Part shown: piece after piece, positions 49,039 through 63,540 of the stretch
Layout of the letters: each line of letters opens with the position of its first letter
Numbering within the stretch: the first letter of the stretch is position 1
Source: Whitmania pigra
Taxonomy: Eukaryota > Annelida > Clitellata > Hirudinida > Haemopidae
Assembly: GCA_021613335.1 (NCBI GenBank)
Contig: JAJTWR010000005.1
Location: forward strand, 908,501 to 972,500
Direction: 5' to 3'
DNA: 64,000 bases
Program-made: the position numbers and the translations under genes
The notes under the pieces: model-generated
Databases searched by the model: none
The model's input: the letters and a program-made list of their open reading frames with translations, nothing else
What the model was told of the DNA's origin: nothing

Positions 49039-51181
49039 GTTCTCATATTGATTAAAAATAAATTTCTAACTAATAAACTTTAAACTTTAGGCACAAAAAA
49101 AAATTCCAAAACCCGGAATAGTCAAACCCAATCACATTTTTAAGGACCTTTTTATACTTTCGCGAGCTAGAGCTACAATGCATGCCAGAGTGGATCTGTG
49201 TTTTTTGTTGTTTTTTTTTTTTTTTGCAATTTTCACCTAAAATAATGAAAATCAATTTTCGCTCCAGGAAAACAGTTACTAATTTCTTTTTGGTCAGATA
49301 GCAATGTCCAAATTATGCATTGTATGAGCAACAGTATATCACCGATCTCCGAACAAATAACGGTTACTGCTTGGCTCGTTACGCGTAGAGCCTTTTCAAA
49401 GTTATTATCGATTAACTAACTAATTTATTAGCTAATTTATCCAAATTTTTAACTAACTTATTCTTCAATCCTCAAATATTCACAAATATCACTAAAGTCA
49501 AGGAAATGGCATATTTGATGTGTTTCCTATTTATCTTCTAATCAAATCTCCAACATATCCGCCCATTAACACAGCAACATATCATATTACTTAATCCTAA
49601 TCGGTAAATCCATAACCTCTTCATGGGCAGTTAATTCAATAGAGGCACACAAAAAACAATATCTAAAAAGCGGTAATTAAAAAAATGCCTCAGGTGCTAC
49701 TTTTTTTTTACTGATCTTTGCAGAGTGATTTTTCTCGCTCAGTAGACGAATCATTATTAGTTCAAAGGACTAGGGTAGCGCTTTCGGCCCCTCATAGCGG
49801 AAATGATAACTCGGTTCGCTAAGCCTCTTTATCTGTTTTCGGCATTACCACTGTTAATGTTATTTGCAGGCTGTGCCAATACGCTACCACTATTAACATC
49901 AGAGGCGCAATTTAATTTAGATCAACTTAGATTTAAAATGTTCTAAAGGCCTATCATAAATTCTGCATGACTTGAGACCTGGACTTGCGTGACAGATTCC
50001 TAAAGCACTTTTTTCTGATGACCGGATGAAAAAAACGTAAAAAATAATTTTACAAAAATGACAAACTCGAACTCCTTTGAGTGTCTGTGATTAAGTTGTA
50101 TTTTGCACCATGTCCTCCTATTAAAAACATTTCAATTTAAACAAAAAGTTTGTAATTTCTCCTGAAATTAAAATTAACACTCCTCTTATTTATATCGGTT
50201 CGGGCAGGTGCAGACCCAAATGGAGAACAGCAAAAAAAAAAAACGCTCATCCCACTAAACTTAATCTCAGCATTACCCTGATTTGATAAATCAACCAGTT
50301 TTTTTGTAAAATAAATCTGTGTTCTGAGAAAATCCTCCATCCTCCATTCCGTTGCTTTGCCATTTTGAATTGATACCACATAATGTCGATAGTGGGTCAA
50401 GTGTTTGCCTAAATTAAGACTTGTTAATTTAGATTGTAACATTTATCAAGATTTACTTCAAAAGTCTAAACGGGGCGAGATTTACAATAACTTAATATAA
50501 ATTAATTTAATCCGCATTTGGTTTGCGCCGAATAAATAGACGCCGTTACTAACAGCGATGACGTATAGAGGCTTGCAACGGCAGCCTACAATTTTCGGTT
50601 CGTTTCTGTTTTTTGAATTGGACTGGGTTCGACTAAGGAATTGTCTATTGTTACAGCTTGGAATTTAATTCCAAACTGATCGATTGATTTTTTTACTTTA
50701 TTTTTGCTTGACATTCATGTACTTAAGTAATAATAAAATCATTAACTTCACAAACGTCTTGTCTTCGATTTAGTGGTGGATCAAAGTAGGGTGGGATCAA
50801 AATTATCAAGAACTAGAACGTTTGGACCAGAGTAATGATCAAGTTGGATGTGTGTAAAATTGGTTTATACTGTTTAGAGGCTCAATAAAATGGCCTTTTA
50901 AAATAGGATTCAGCAACTTTTGTTTATGCCGAATAAATAGAGGGAACATTGTAGACTCCAAACTTGTCAGAAATCTCAAAACTTAAGATTTTATTGACAA
51001 GATTTGATAAGTCATTGGGTTTGACTTAATCTTGATCTTGTGATATAACTGCAATTTTAACAAAAGTGTATCAACTAAATAGTAACTTAAATATTAGTAT
51101 GCATAGACATATATATACATAGCACAGTAATCAACAGCCTAATATATAGCTAATATTTAGAGTATGTTGTTTACGTCCTTT
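49039..51181. other. Intergenic region with one candidate exon
   Basis: AT-rich. On the minus strand a frame between TTTAG (about 50411) and CAGG|GTAATG (about 50277) reads HYRHYVVSIQNGKATEW and TKKLVDLSNQ with phase-1 edges. It looks like an exon but has no recognised family or partner. The 49760-49920 stretch is less AT-rich and may be an old repeat. Otherwise nothing. Confidence 0.3.
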
Positions 51182-52906
51182 TCAGATCTCATAATTTCTG
51201 AATTTTCTGCATATTTCATCTGCTGTCATGTCTCCTGAGTTATCTCCTGCATCTGCAATAAAAATATAATATAAGCAAGTAACTGAATTTTATTATTTAT
51301 TACATTAGTGTTATAATTCGTATTAAAAGCAAAATACAAAAAAAAAAGTACAAAATTATCATTTTGGAGCCTTAAACACTTTTACTTTTATCAGAAAATC
51401 AAACTATCTGGACCTATTGACAACATGGTTTATTTCAGATGACAAAACATAACAGGTTTTTAAGATCCCTTCAAATGTCTTCTGAGTATTACTTTGTTGT
51501 TTTTCAATTTTTTTTTTTTTCTGAATGACTTTTGAAAGAATTTCAGCAAAAACAGTTAGGTGAATTCAAGTTAAAATCACAAACCTTTATGAATTTCTGA
51601 TGAAGATATCATCTGATTCTTGGCTGGCATACTTTGCCAATGCATGGACTTTAATAAAAATATATTTTCAATATGACATTAAATTGTTATTAAAATAAAC
51701 AGAATGCATTGCTATTAACACAAACTGAATCAATGCCATTATCATACGGTTTACAGTATGTATCATAGTAATTTTTGACCAAATTTAATCAAGAGAACAA
51801 TAAAAATTAGTGGTGATCAAAAATTAGTAAAAGTTATAAAAAAAATTATAAAACATTTTAGTAAATAAAATCAACCTAAAAACAAACAAGTGAAAGAAAA
51901 CAACCCAAAATAAATATTTCCCATAATAACAGTTAATAAACAATAAAGTCATAAGCAATTATATCAAACTAATAAATAATCACAAACGAACAATAAATAA
52001 TAATTTAATTACTGCAAAGTCACCAGAAACGTGAACACACTGACAGCAGAAGGCGCTCTGTTTGCATTCAAAGATTTCCACGTTTTGAACGGCATTTTGA
52101 TGCAACTCCTTCTCCACTGGTCGTACAACTTTCTTTCGTTGACATCGCAGAGAACCTCTTTTGCTTCTGACAGTTTCTTGAACTTGCTGTCGCCTTCTTC
52201 ATGGTTTGAGAGCAAAAATTGATTTGCAAATAAGATAAAAAAGCACAAAAGAAATAACTAATACTATGACATTTATCTACAATTTGACTGGATGATCTTC
52301 GAAAGGCAATGGGGCTTAATTAACAAATAATCTAAAATAATATTTGATTTAAACTTTGCCATTCCTGAATAGGTTGATTTATACACACAAGTATAGAAGA
52401 AGAAAAATGTAAAATTCCCACATGTAATATTTAAGCAGAGTTATAACAAAATGATCAAATGAGCATGGCAAATTGTTGAACAAATGATTCACTACACATG
52501 TTATTTTCATGTCACTATTCAATGCAAAGGTCTGCAGCTATGATGAATAACTCTGTCAAAACAGTTATGAATTAAAATTCAAATATGAAATTCTAATTCC
52601 CAACTCGCATCAAAATAATTTTTCGAATTAAAAACTCAATCATAAATGCATTATTTTTTCTACCATTTCTATCGCCCACTTTGTCAGGGTGACACAGTTT
52701 CGCTTTGGCTCTGTACTCCGCAATTATCTGTTCATTCTGGAAATTACAAAGTTTTCAATTGAAGATATAAATTGTCTTCTCATTACACTAAATAACAAAC
52801 AATAGCATACAGTTGATAGCTCGTCACACCCCAATATTTCGTAGTAGCAAACGTCAGCATCTTCCCTTCCAAATCCAAAAATTGAATCAACCATTGACGA
52901 ACTCAT
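51182..52906 (-). CDS. DNAJC12: DNAJC12-like J-domain co-chaperone
   Basis: Five exons on the minus strand: 52906-52811, 52736-52664, 52196-52024, 51648-51585, 51252-51182 (TGA), 158 residues (human 198). Exon 1 begins the J domain (DADVCYYEILGCDELST); exon 2 has the HPD motif that stimulates Hsp70 ATPase (LCHPDKVGD); exon 3 completes it (FKKLSEAKEVL, YDQWRRS, MPFKTWKSLN). Exon 4 carries SMHW and exon 5 ends CRKFRNYEI, the conserved C-terminal signature of DNAJC12. In vertebrates DNAJC12 works with Hsp70 in folding aromatic amino acid hydroxylases. The exon 3 acceptor (CATGAAG) is weak; the other junctions fit in phase. The gene is head to head with ZFAND2B. Confidence 0.88.
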
Positions 52907-53389
52907 GTTACCATTTACATAATTTTTCCAGCCATTTTACAAATGAATAGATGCCGGAGACTTTGAACCAAGTAAAGCAGTAAGTCACGAAAATTATTAA
53001 ACTGCAAAAAATTGTTTTTATCATAAAATAAAACATTATTTGCGTCATTGGTTTAATTTAAATTTGCATGATTTTAATTAATTCTTCACAGGTATTTCTG
53101 CAAATTTTCCCAATTTTCTAACTCATCGGTATTATTTCATTTTACGACTTGTCATGGTGGATATCAAAAAAAAAAACCAACTAATTTTTGGAGGTTAAAA
53201 ATTTATTGCAATAAAATTTTATTACTTTTATTCTAAAATTGCAATGTAATGATGACTTGCATTATGTATCTTCGAAAGTTCCAGGGCTTACAATGAATTG
53301 GACTGAGGCAATATAAATAAGACACTAATAACTGGACTACCACAATTTCGAAAATTTTAACTTTTGCTTCGACTTAATAATCAATACAA
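52907..53389. promoter_or_regulatory. Shared divergent promoter region of DNAJC12 and ZFAND2B
   Basis: Only 483 bp separate the two start codons. At 53271-53283 TTCGAAAGTTCCA contains GAAagTTC, a tail-to-tail heat-shock-element pair, with a third imperfect half-site on the right and a TTC abutting on the left. It sits about 110 bp before the ZFAND2B ATG. AIRAP-class genes are known HSF1/arsenite targets. No TATA box is obvious. Confidence 0.45.
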
Positions 53390-54673
53390 ATGGAGTTTCC
53401 TGATCTTGGAGAGCAATGTTCTTTGCCGTCATGCAGGCAATTAGGTGAGATTTATCAACTTAGTACTGTTTTATTCGATTAACAAATTATAAATTACTGA
53501 AAAACGTTGGGCATTAAGTTGACAACTGTGAAAGGAGATGGCGAAATCATTACAAATTTAAAACAAAATTTGTTTCCACTCGTATTCAGTGACAGCCAAT
53601 CTAGAATGGTGACACTGAACATGGAAAACGTTTAATACTTGTTATGGTTCACGTATGTTGACGATTTGTACATCAAGGTTCACAACAGTGACCACAACAT
53701 GATTTTGCACTTAATGACTTGTTTTTAACACATTTTTGGTTGTTATGCGGTATTTATTACCAAAATATTTTTGTTATACTTTAATTTTTAATAATCATAT
53801 TTTAATACTTCAGATTTTCTTCCTTTTACATGCAATGCTTGCAGCAAGGTGTTCTGGTGAGTTTCCAATTTTGTGCGTCTACAAATATCTATTGCTCTTT
53901 GTGTCAAATATCAACCAAATAGCATAATTTGCGGCCCAAACGTTTCATTACATTAAATTTTTGATCGTTATAGTTTTATGCTTGTACTTAAATCATCTCA
54001 ATAATTAATTGAAAGTATTTATTTTGTTATTTAAAATAACATCTCAACGAATATTTTCCATTCTTCAGTCGACTCCACGAAAAGTATGATTCCCACAACT
54101 GTCCTGAAGGTCGCAAGAAGGTACTTTATTATATTATATTATTTAATACACTTTATTATATTTCACTCTTCATTTTAATTACTTAATTGCTGTTGCCTAG
54201 AGGAGCAGTAATGGTCATATAATATAATAACAGTAATAATTAGCAACAATAGTAGTAGTAATAATAATCTTAATATGTTAGTAATGTCAATAATAATGTT
54301 AATTTTAATATTATTTATTATTATTAATATTAATGACTATGCTGGCATTCCCAATTGTAATCTGATTGAGTTGTAATCCTCTGCCTTCAGATACACTTTA
54401 TGTTTAATTCATTCACACGTTAACACCAATTTACATATTATTAATATTAATTACTGATCGCTAAGGACAAGTAATTTTCATCTCTTCAAGGACAAGGTAG
54501 TGCCAACGTGCCCAATGTGCAGTCGACCGGTCCCACTGCAACCTGGCGACAAACCCGACGATGCCGTGATGAGACACATCGACAACAAATGCGATTCGCA
54601 AGCTGCAAAGCTCAAAACAGAGGTTGGGCTTTAATAGTAATAATTAAGATGATGACCGTGATGTTAATAATAA

Positions 54674-54713
<40 letters not shown>

Positions 54714-55427
54714 CGAATGACTCGCCAGTATTAATAATAATAATATTACTAATAATAATAATAATATGTAGTAATCACAATGACAGATAACTTAGTTATG
54801 GTAACATTATTAAGAAATTAAAGGTATTGTATTATTAATTTATTTGTTCAATCCTTCCACAGCAACGACGAGCCAACAAGTGCAACTACAAGGGATGCAA
54901 GACAGGCACTGATGTAAGTCCTTCGAACGATCACATTTCCACGATTATTCGGCAGTATTGATTTCTCGTTAATCAAATCGGTCAACGCACAATATTATGT
55001 ACTAATCCAAACATAATTGGTGTTATTTTATTAAATTGCACATTAATATAAGGAGTATGTCCTCGTTACGAATATTATTTTTTCCAATGTATTTATTAAT
55101 AAGCTTTCTTTTTCTCCATGGTTTATAGCTATTGTTGCAGAGTGTCAGGGTAACATGCGAAAGATGTCATCTCCCGTTCTGCCTCAGTCACAGACACATC
55201 ATGGACCACAAATGCACCGCCCCCAAACCTGTTGAAACACCGAAACCGGCCTTCCCTAGACCCCTGGTCGAAGCCGTGAAGACCACTGCCAAAAAGTTCG
55301 TTGGGGGCATAGGAGACATGCAGTGTCTCGCCGAAGTTTTTATAATCAATAAATTCATTTGCTAAGTTGCATGATTTTTCTGTACTTGTCGGGATATTGA
55401 GTACTGGTTTATTATTGTTATTGTTGA

Positions 55428-55465
<38 letters not shown>

Positions 55466-57263
55466 TTGATTCGTTTAATGTCTGCATTTAATGATTTCTT
55501 GTTAGTTATTAGTTTGATTCTGGTTGTTATTATTATTATTGCTATATTACTGTTATTATTTTTATATTTATATAAATTGTTTTATTTCTTATTGTAGCTG
55601 CAGACCAATAAAATTTCCATTTTAATAATAATAATAATAATAATTAATTAATTCTTTCAGTACTCCCCACAGGCCACAACAATTACCGACCGCCTTGCAC
55701 GTTCATTCCCTCCAGCAAGCAGGACTCGTAAGTTGTCGTCTGGTTTCGTTCATTTCAATGAGCTCTCGTTGAAAAAATAATTACCACGAGTTGAAGAATT
55801 GTCGTGTCGTCACCGTTGATTACTAACCAACTGTTGCCAATTGTTGATTGAACTCAAAATGACAGTTATTATTATTATTATTATTGTTATTGTTATTAAT
55901 TATCATTAATTTGTGAGTGACCATACTTCGATCATTTGGTTGATCTCTTAAACTAAAAGATTCTGTTTATTGGTAAATTATTTTCTTTTATCATCCACTC
56001 GTTTACTTTATATATTGTCTATTAATATCTGTTGTTATCATTAATTTTAATATAACATCTTTAATTTATAATTAATATTTGTTATTAACGTTTACTTTTA
56101 GTCCGAAGATGAAGCAATGAGGAGGGCGATAGAATTATCCTTGCAGTCCATGGGCCCGGAATGGTGAGGAATTTTAAATCATTCGAATATTAACTTGCAT
56201 TTTGTTATTTGTTTCGTTCGATGATAACCATCATTAAAATGTTTTTGGTTAAACGTATTTGATGTTGGGAGCCAAAATTATATTGCTCGGTATCTTGTAT
56301 TGGAACTTTGAGTTTCAAAAAAGAAATTCAACGATATAAATCTAAGAAAATATTAAAAAAATTACTGAACGAATGAACCCTAATATTTTAATAAGTTAAT
56401 TAACACTGAGTAAAGTACAAATTAGTTAAAGAAGTAATGTCTTTAATGAATACCTTGTTCAGAGTGGTAAACATGGTAAACATTTTCATTTTCCCTGCAG
56501 TTCGACAAATGACGAAGACGAAGAAAACGGGACATTGCAGGACGAAAGTGACGAGGCCATCGCACGAGCCTTGCAGGAGGCGGAGTTTTCGCAGCAGGTC
56601 GGTGTTTGCTGATTGGATGGTTTCATTAGGTTTGGTCTCATTTGCATAATGAGCTAGAATCAGTCTATCCATCATATAAAAAACAGTGAAAATTGAATAT
56701 TAAGTTGATTATTATTATTATTGTTGTTGTTGTCATTGTTATTATTCCAAAACAAGAATTCCAGTGGAAGATTGCCTCTTCCAGATTTTTAACCTTTGTT
56801 TTTTTTGTCACATTATTTTGAGAATAAAGAAGTTGTGAAATTAAATGAATGGCTACTTATTGTTTTATTTTTTTTTGAATAACGATCATTGTGAAAGTTA
56901 CAATTACTTATTCATTACAATTACTTATTCATTACAATTTAGTTTGCCAGTTTAGCGCCAGTCAGCAGTTTTTATCACAACTGTTCTTTCAAAAAACAAG
57001 CTATTTTTTCTCTTTTCTCTGAATATGAATTTTAATATGAATATGAATTCTGCAATAAATGCTAATTATTTTGTGCCATGAACTCATAAATTGTTATCAC
57101 TACTGATAGCTTTTATAGCTTTTATTTCAATACAGGTTATATAAAAACAAGCTGACTTGTTGTTTTTAGAAAGTATTCTAAAAATTGTAAATTTTAATTC
57201 TTTTAACAGCCAAGAACTCCTGTCACAACAGCCAGGGACAAACAGTCTTGTTGTGTCTCTTGA
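53390..57263 (+). CDS. ZFAND2B: ZFAND2B/AIRAPL-like AN1 zinc-finger, UIM, prenylated protein
   Basis: Ten exons join in phase: 53390-53444, 53814-53856, 54069-54120, 54491-54622, 54863-54913, 55141-55322, 55661-55727, 56102-56163, 56501-56597, 57210-57263 (TGA), 264 residues (human about 257). The start MEFPDLGEQCSLPSC matches AIRAP/AIRAPL. Two AN1 zinc fingers lie in exons 1-4 and 5-6 (CNYKGCK, CERCHLPFCLSHRH). Two ubiquitin-interacting motifs follow (SEDEAMRRAIELSLQ and DEAIARALQEAEF), and the protein ends CCVS, a CaaX prenylation box, which distinguishes AIRAPL from AIRAP. In vertebrates it links p97 and the proteasome to ER quality control. The exon 6 donor (ATGCA|GTGTCT) was chosen because it alone keeps phase into exon 7; it is the weakest site. 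Confidence 0.88.
54660..54775. repeat. (AAT)n microsatellite in ZFAND2B intron 4
   Basis: Short AAT tracts at about 54675-54710 and 54735-54770. Another (ATT)n tract lies in intron 6 at 55425-55465. Confidence 0.85.
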
Positions 57264-57870
57264 TGATTGTTATTACAAACTTGACTGCTCCACAATAACA
57301 ATGATGATAATTATGATGATGATGTTGGTGGTTTTTGGTGACGGTGATGATTACGATAGCAATTACGATCTGTCCAATAGGTGCGGAATGCTAAATCAGG
57401 GATGCTCAATTTTCAATTCATGTTTTTCGACGCGGACATTTTGGCATGTTTATGTTCTTATATTTGTTTCCATAATGGAAATTGACTTTATGTCGTGATG
57501 CCATTGTGTGACCGCGAAATTCCGTTTCATTTATTGTCGATAAAACATTTCTGACACAATTATTGTTTTAACCCTATGAACCTGGAACAACGTGGTAGGC
57601 AGTTTATGTTTACCTTTATTGAACTTTTGTGATTTAAAAAGAAATTCAAGAACATTAGTAGTTTTAGCATTTTGATGGTCTGGAAAAATAATGTTAATGA
57701 CAATAATGTTCTACGTTATTGAACTTTATTGATTTAAAAAGAAATTTAAAAAAAAAACATTAGCAGTAATTGATCTGAGCATTTTGGTGGTCTGCAAAGA
57801 AAAATAATAATAATGTCAGAACAAAGAATGCTCGATCTGTGAACATTAAAACACTAAAACAACACCACTT
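57264..57870. other. Convergent 3' intergenic region
   Basis: Lies between the ZFAND2B stop and the last exon of the minus-strand secreted gene. It holds a short ATGATG-rich stretch (57300-57330). A 113-codon frame across it begins upstream in the ZFAND2B intron and is not supported as a gene. Confidence 0.4.
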
Positions 57871-60800
57871 CTAATTATCCATCCAGTTCCGGCAAAGCAG
57901 CGCTAGTGCAGGGATGGCAGCAGGCCATGCGAAGCCGCCATTTTGGCTGCATGAAGACACAATAGGCTGTGCTTTATCTGGTTTTCTTTTCGGCTCAATT
58001 TTTTCTTTTCTTTTCTTCTTCTTCTCATCTTCGTCTGCTTCCTGTTTCGGTTCTTCCGTCGTAGGGGGATCGTTTTTTCCAAGGTCTCTTAAAATTTCTT
58101 CAATCCCTTTCGTAACTCCGGGAGGTAGCTCGCTCGTTGGGATTAATCTTAAGTGTTTAAAGTAAGTAAGTAATGTTTTATTAACGTCCGTTGCATAGCT
58201 AGATGATTAGTGTTTAAACTTTATCTTGGTTATTTATTAACTAACCATTTGTGATTGTTAACTAGTTAAATGGAATTTGATGGTTAGCTAGTTAAATGAA
58301 ATTTAAATTCATGAGTGTATATCCACAGTTTTGCAGAGTTTGTAACTAAAAACTGACCGCTTACTTTGTTTGGGGAATTGATACGTACTGAGCGAGGGAC
58401 GCGCGTTTGAAGTGTTTAAAAATAAAGCATGAGACGTTGAAATATTTTTGTTGCAATAAAGAGTATTTAGGAAGAAATTGACTGATCAAATTGTAATTGT
58501 AATGTCCTACAATTTCTGGTGAGCGATTGGAAAAAAGCAGCTAACAAATAACGTGTCTCGTTAAGAGCAAACAAGCACTGCCTTACATCTCTGAGACGAC
58601 GATCTCTTTCAAGTCGTCTTCTATTGTAACTGCCTCTTCTCCTTCTTTCACGGCTGGCAATGCATTCAACGCGCTCAACGATTTGACGAATGATTCGCCA
58701 GTAGAATCTGGAAACGAGATTTCAATATTCAGGTTAGGAATTTCGATTTGGCTTATATCAGCGAGTGGGTAGACTGGGGTTGTGATGATTAGCTTTAATT
58801 TTAATCAGAAGGTTAAAGATAGATTTAGACAGATTTAACCTAGAGAAGAGAATCAATTTGGGTATGGGACTGAAATTCTTACAAGTGAATATTAATATGT
58901 TCTCCAATTTTTCAGATTTATCCACTGTCATGAAGAGCTCCACTGATCCAAGGTCCAAGATATATCTGTAGATCCTGTAATTTTATAGTTTTCACAAGAG
59001 AATAATTAATAAATAATAACAATAGAATTAATTTTGTAAAATATTAGAAAATATTTAAATTTTTTTTTTTTTACATAAAAAAAATTCAACCATAGTTAGA
59101 ACCAAAATAGAAATTCAATCGATAACTCGACAAACTCTATAATTTGTTATTTACATTATTAGTTAGTATTAACTAATGTAATGCCTAATCGCTTTAGTAG
59201 TGTAGTATTATTATTGCTATAATTATTATTACGTTATTATTATTACTACTACTACCACTTATTCTGGCATAAATTTCAGAATAAAATGAAAAAGATTAAA
59301 AGTTAGAATAGAAGATGAACAAAATCCCTCATTAACTTGTTGGAGTTGTTGACGAAATAAACATAATCATCATCCAACGATAAATCGCCAACGCCTTCGG
59401 CGCTACACAACTTGTCGAGAGCGTTAAGATCAATGGCGTTATCGAAATCCATGGAAACAGAAAGATACGAATAGTATACGCCGTCTGTTTGCGGCGCGTA
59501 GATTACCAAGTCTGAAATGAACGTGTAATTAAATTTTTAAGCTGTAAAATTAATATTTAAATAATGTACGTTAATCACCTTTGCTTGTGAATATATATAA
59601 ATGTAACAGTAATATTTTTAACCTTAAATATAATAGCAATAGTTAAAATTTTTTTTGTTTATGAGTTTATTGAATCAAAAAAGTTTAAAAAATAACTTGG
59701 TAATTTTCAGTAATTAGAATGGTTAAAAGCCAAATGAATACCACTGAAGTCGATGACAAATCTATTGAAATATTCGATCCATCCATTGCTGTGTTTGACC
59801 CTTTTCTGCTTCAAACTGTAGCACAAGATGGATGTTCCCCTGCCCGCTGTCCTCAAAATGTATAGGTTTCTGAACATTGGAAAGTGGAAATATTATCCCA
59901 GTGTTTGTAATTAATGTTTATTACTATTATTATCATTTTTATGTATTATTATTTATTTACGAGATTATATAGCTCAGAAACTATATTATAATTGAAGTCT
60001 ATAATATTACATGTATAATAAATATTAATGTTATAAATATTAAACTGACTAAATATTGTAATATATTATGGAATAATATTCATTTTAATTTCCAGCCTCT
60101 CGCTGTTGTCATATTTGACATGCTGTAGGTTCGTTTCGTAGAGTAAGATCTTTTTCCTATTCAGTTTACTGTTGTATTCCAGTAGTCCAGTTCTGGTGAT
60201 GAAGTAAAAAATGCTTCTCTTGGGATGCTTATCGAAGCCGAGAATGTTGCCGTCACCTGTTGTAATTTGAAGTTGTTGTTTTACAATGTAATTGAATTGT
60301 TTTTTAAAATTTGTTTTACGTTCTAAAATCTGTACAGAGAGAACATTATTTAATAATTGGTTGATTAACAAGTAATTTCTTATTTAATAAACAATATCCG
60401 TGGTAATATCCGTAATATGAAGTGACATTTTTAATCGAAAAATCAAGACAAATTCAAAGTCCAAATAAGTTATTTATACACAACTTGTACCAATTTCATA
60501 AATGCTGTTAAGAACTACCAAAATCCTGTTGAGTTTCATTCGTGTAGTTTCTTATCTTCATCATCGTCCATAGCGCACTACTTTCCCCTGTACTACAGTA
60601 CAAGAATAAGGAATCTTTGATCATTTCGGCAACTAGATTACCTAGGGAAGTGTAAGGATATGAAGACTTGATGCGTTCTGTGGTGTAGAGTTTCGTGTTG
60701 ACGATGACGAAAGTGTTGAACGGCCTGTCGTAGGAAATGATGTATTCTGTCGCCTCACCATCTGCTAGTTCAGCATTAAATTTATCTGTTTTGTTGTTTT

Positions 60801-61079
60801 ATTTTGTTTTAAAATTTATTTTTTATTCAAATCGGTGTTTTTGGTCATTAACGACGTTACCCTTACCTTGTCCTGGATAGCATTTTAATTATTTAAAAAT
60901 AATAGTGCGTCGAAATTAGGAAATACTTTCAAACTAAAATAAACTACTTTTGTAAATTGTTAACATTTTAAATCGATCGACGATAAAATGTTCAAATAAA
61001 AAAAAGAAAGATATAGCTAACCTTCCTGGAGATAAAAATAAATGATCCAAAAACAGAATGAAAGCGATGCTGCCTTCAT
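57871..61079 (-). CDS. Secreted or surface protein of unrecognised family, possible beta-propeller repeats
   Basis: Eight exons on the minus strand: 61079-61022 (signal peptide MKAASLSFCFWIIYFYLQEG), 60785-60519, 60256 to about 60097, 59869-59742, 59511-59337, 58974-58883, 58707-58587, 58147-57871 (TAG). All junctions agree in phase except the end of exon 3, where no GT donor fits; a GC at 60096 would keep phase but is a poor match. Exons 2-6 contain repeated units of about 40 residues such as GFDKHPKRSIFYFITRTGLL, NLYILRTAGRGTSILCYSL and LDDDYVYFVNNSNK. Their aromatic and turn pattern resembles LDLR/NHL-type propeller blades, but I cannot name the family. The last exon is charged (DEDEKKKKRKEK) and ends in a short hydrophobic stretch (FAWPAAIPALALLC) then RNWMDN, perhaps a GPI signal or a tail anchor. 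Confidence 0.6.
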
Positions 61080-62386
<1,307 letters not shown>

Positions 62387-63188
62387 TCAAACGGGGTGAG
62401 AATTCATTGAGTTGAGAAGGATTAGGCAGAATACGATGACGTCACTGTGAATGTTCATCGACATGGCATCACTAATTGGTCCAATGCTGAAGTTCAACAT
62501 TTCGTGGTCTCCCCAATTTTCACTGAATGTAAAAATGGATCGAATTAGTTAATTAATTATATTTGTTGTTTTTTGTAAAACGATTAGTAATGAGCAAATT
62601 ACAAAGTCAACAATTTACCAAAAAATATATTAATTTCTTAAGTTTATTTTAAATATTTATTTATAAATCAGTATTTAACAATAGAAGCTAATTCTGTGAA
62701 TCTCAATCTGATGCAAAACACTCAAATTTCTTAAAACTAAATTTTAAATGTTAATCGATTTATTTAATGAATGCAATTAGCTAGGTCTCTGCCGCGCCTT
62801 GCCTATAGCGTCAGGGTTTCTTAACCCTAATGGCGTTGGGCCAGCGAAGTATATGCTAGTTTTCGAATAGGCCCACACTCTACTGCCTTGTCCAATTCCC
62901 CAGCAATCTTATGAATTATATTATATATTAATATATTATGTATTATATATTTATATATTAATAGAATGCATGCAAATTGAATGAAATAAAAGAAGTGTTT
63001 CATTCACGTTGAAAGGTTCAATCCGACGATATCATCAATTGTCATTTCAGGATTGGCAGAGGTCGGTTCGTCGTAATAAATCACGTCACGAGTCGTAACT
63101 TTTGTGGATATGGTTGCTGGTGTTGTTGCTGTTGTTGTTGTTGTCATCGTCGTCGTCGTCTCTGTTGTTGTGTATTCCGGTGGTTTGC
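62387..63188 (-). CDS. Thr-rich, mucin-like surface protein, last two exons
   Basis: Two exons join in phase on the minus strand: 63188-63008 (after TTCTTCAG, phase-1 entry, ends AC|GTGAAT) and 62522-62387 (TGA). The first encodes a threonine-rich stretch (TTTETTTTMTTTTTATT), suited to dense O-glycosylation, then VIYYDEPTSANPEMTIDD. The second reads ENWGDHEMLNFSIGPISDAM and ends with a hydrophobic VIVFCLILL and a short polar tail, like a GPI signal or a C-terminal anchor. Upstream exons were not found in the last 800 bp and may lie outside the window. Family unknown. Confidence 0.5.
62523..63007. other. Intron of the Thr-rich gene with a possible old repeat
   Basis: 62780-62910 is less AT-rich (TAGCGTCAGGGTTTCTTAAC, GGCGTTGGGCCAGCGAAG) and may be a diverged repeat. 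No match to the main SINE family was seen. A TA-rich stretch follows at 62920-62960. Confidence 0.3.
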
Positions 63189-63540
63189 CTGAAGAAATTT
63201 CAATCTACAAAGTTAAACCGTAACATTACCGTAATATCGCTCTATCCAATTGTACTTCAAAGGTATTTGAAATTAAATCTTTCCAACATGAGATAGAAGA
63301 TTAAGATTATTTTTACAGAAAGAATGAAATATTTTTCATAGAAAAGATTTCTACAAATATAAAACACTTTAAGTGAACCAAATTTTCGTCCTTAACTCCG
63401 AATAATAATAACATAAACAAAAAAGAAATTTTGATAAGCTCTCAAACTCAGGTTTATATTTAAAAGACCTTATTGAGTGCTAAATCCTACACACCTGAAT
63501 CGGTTATGAAAGCACTTTCTAATCGCTTTACAGTTTGTAT

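Noticed and set aside
57157..57498. 113-codon plus-strand frame
   Set aside because: Overlaps the last ZFAND2B exon out of frame and continues into ATG-rich simple sequence.
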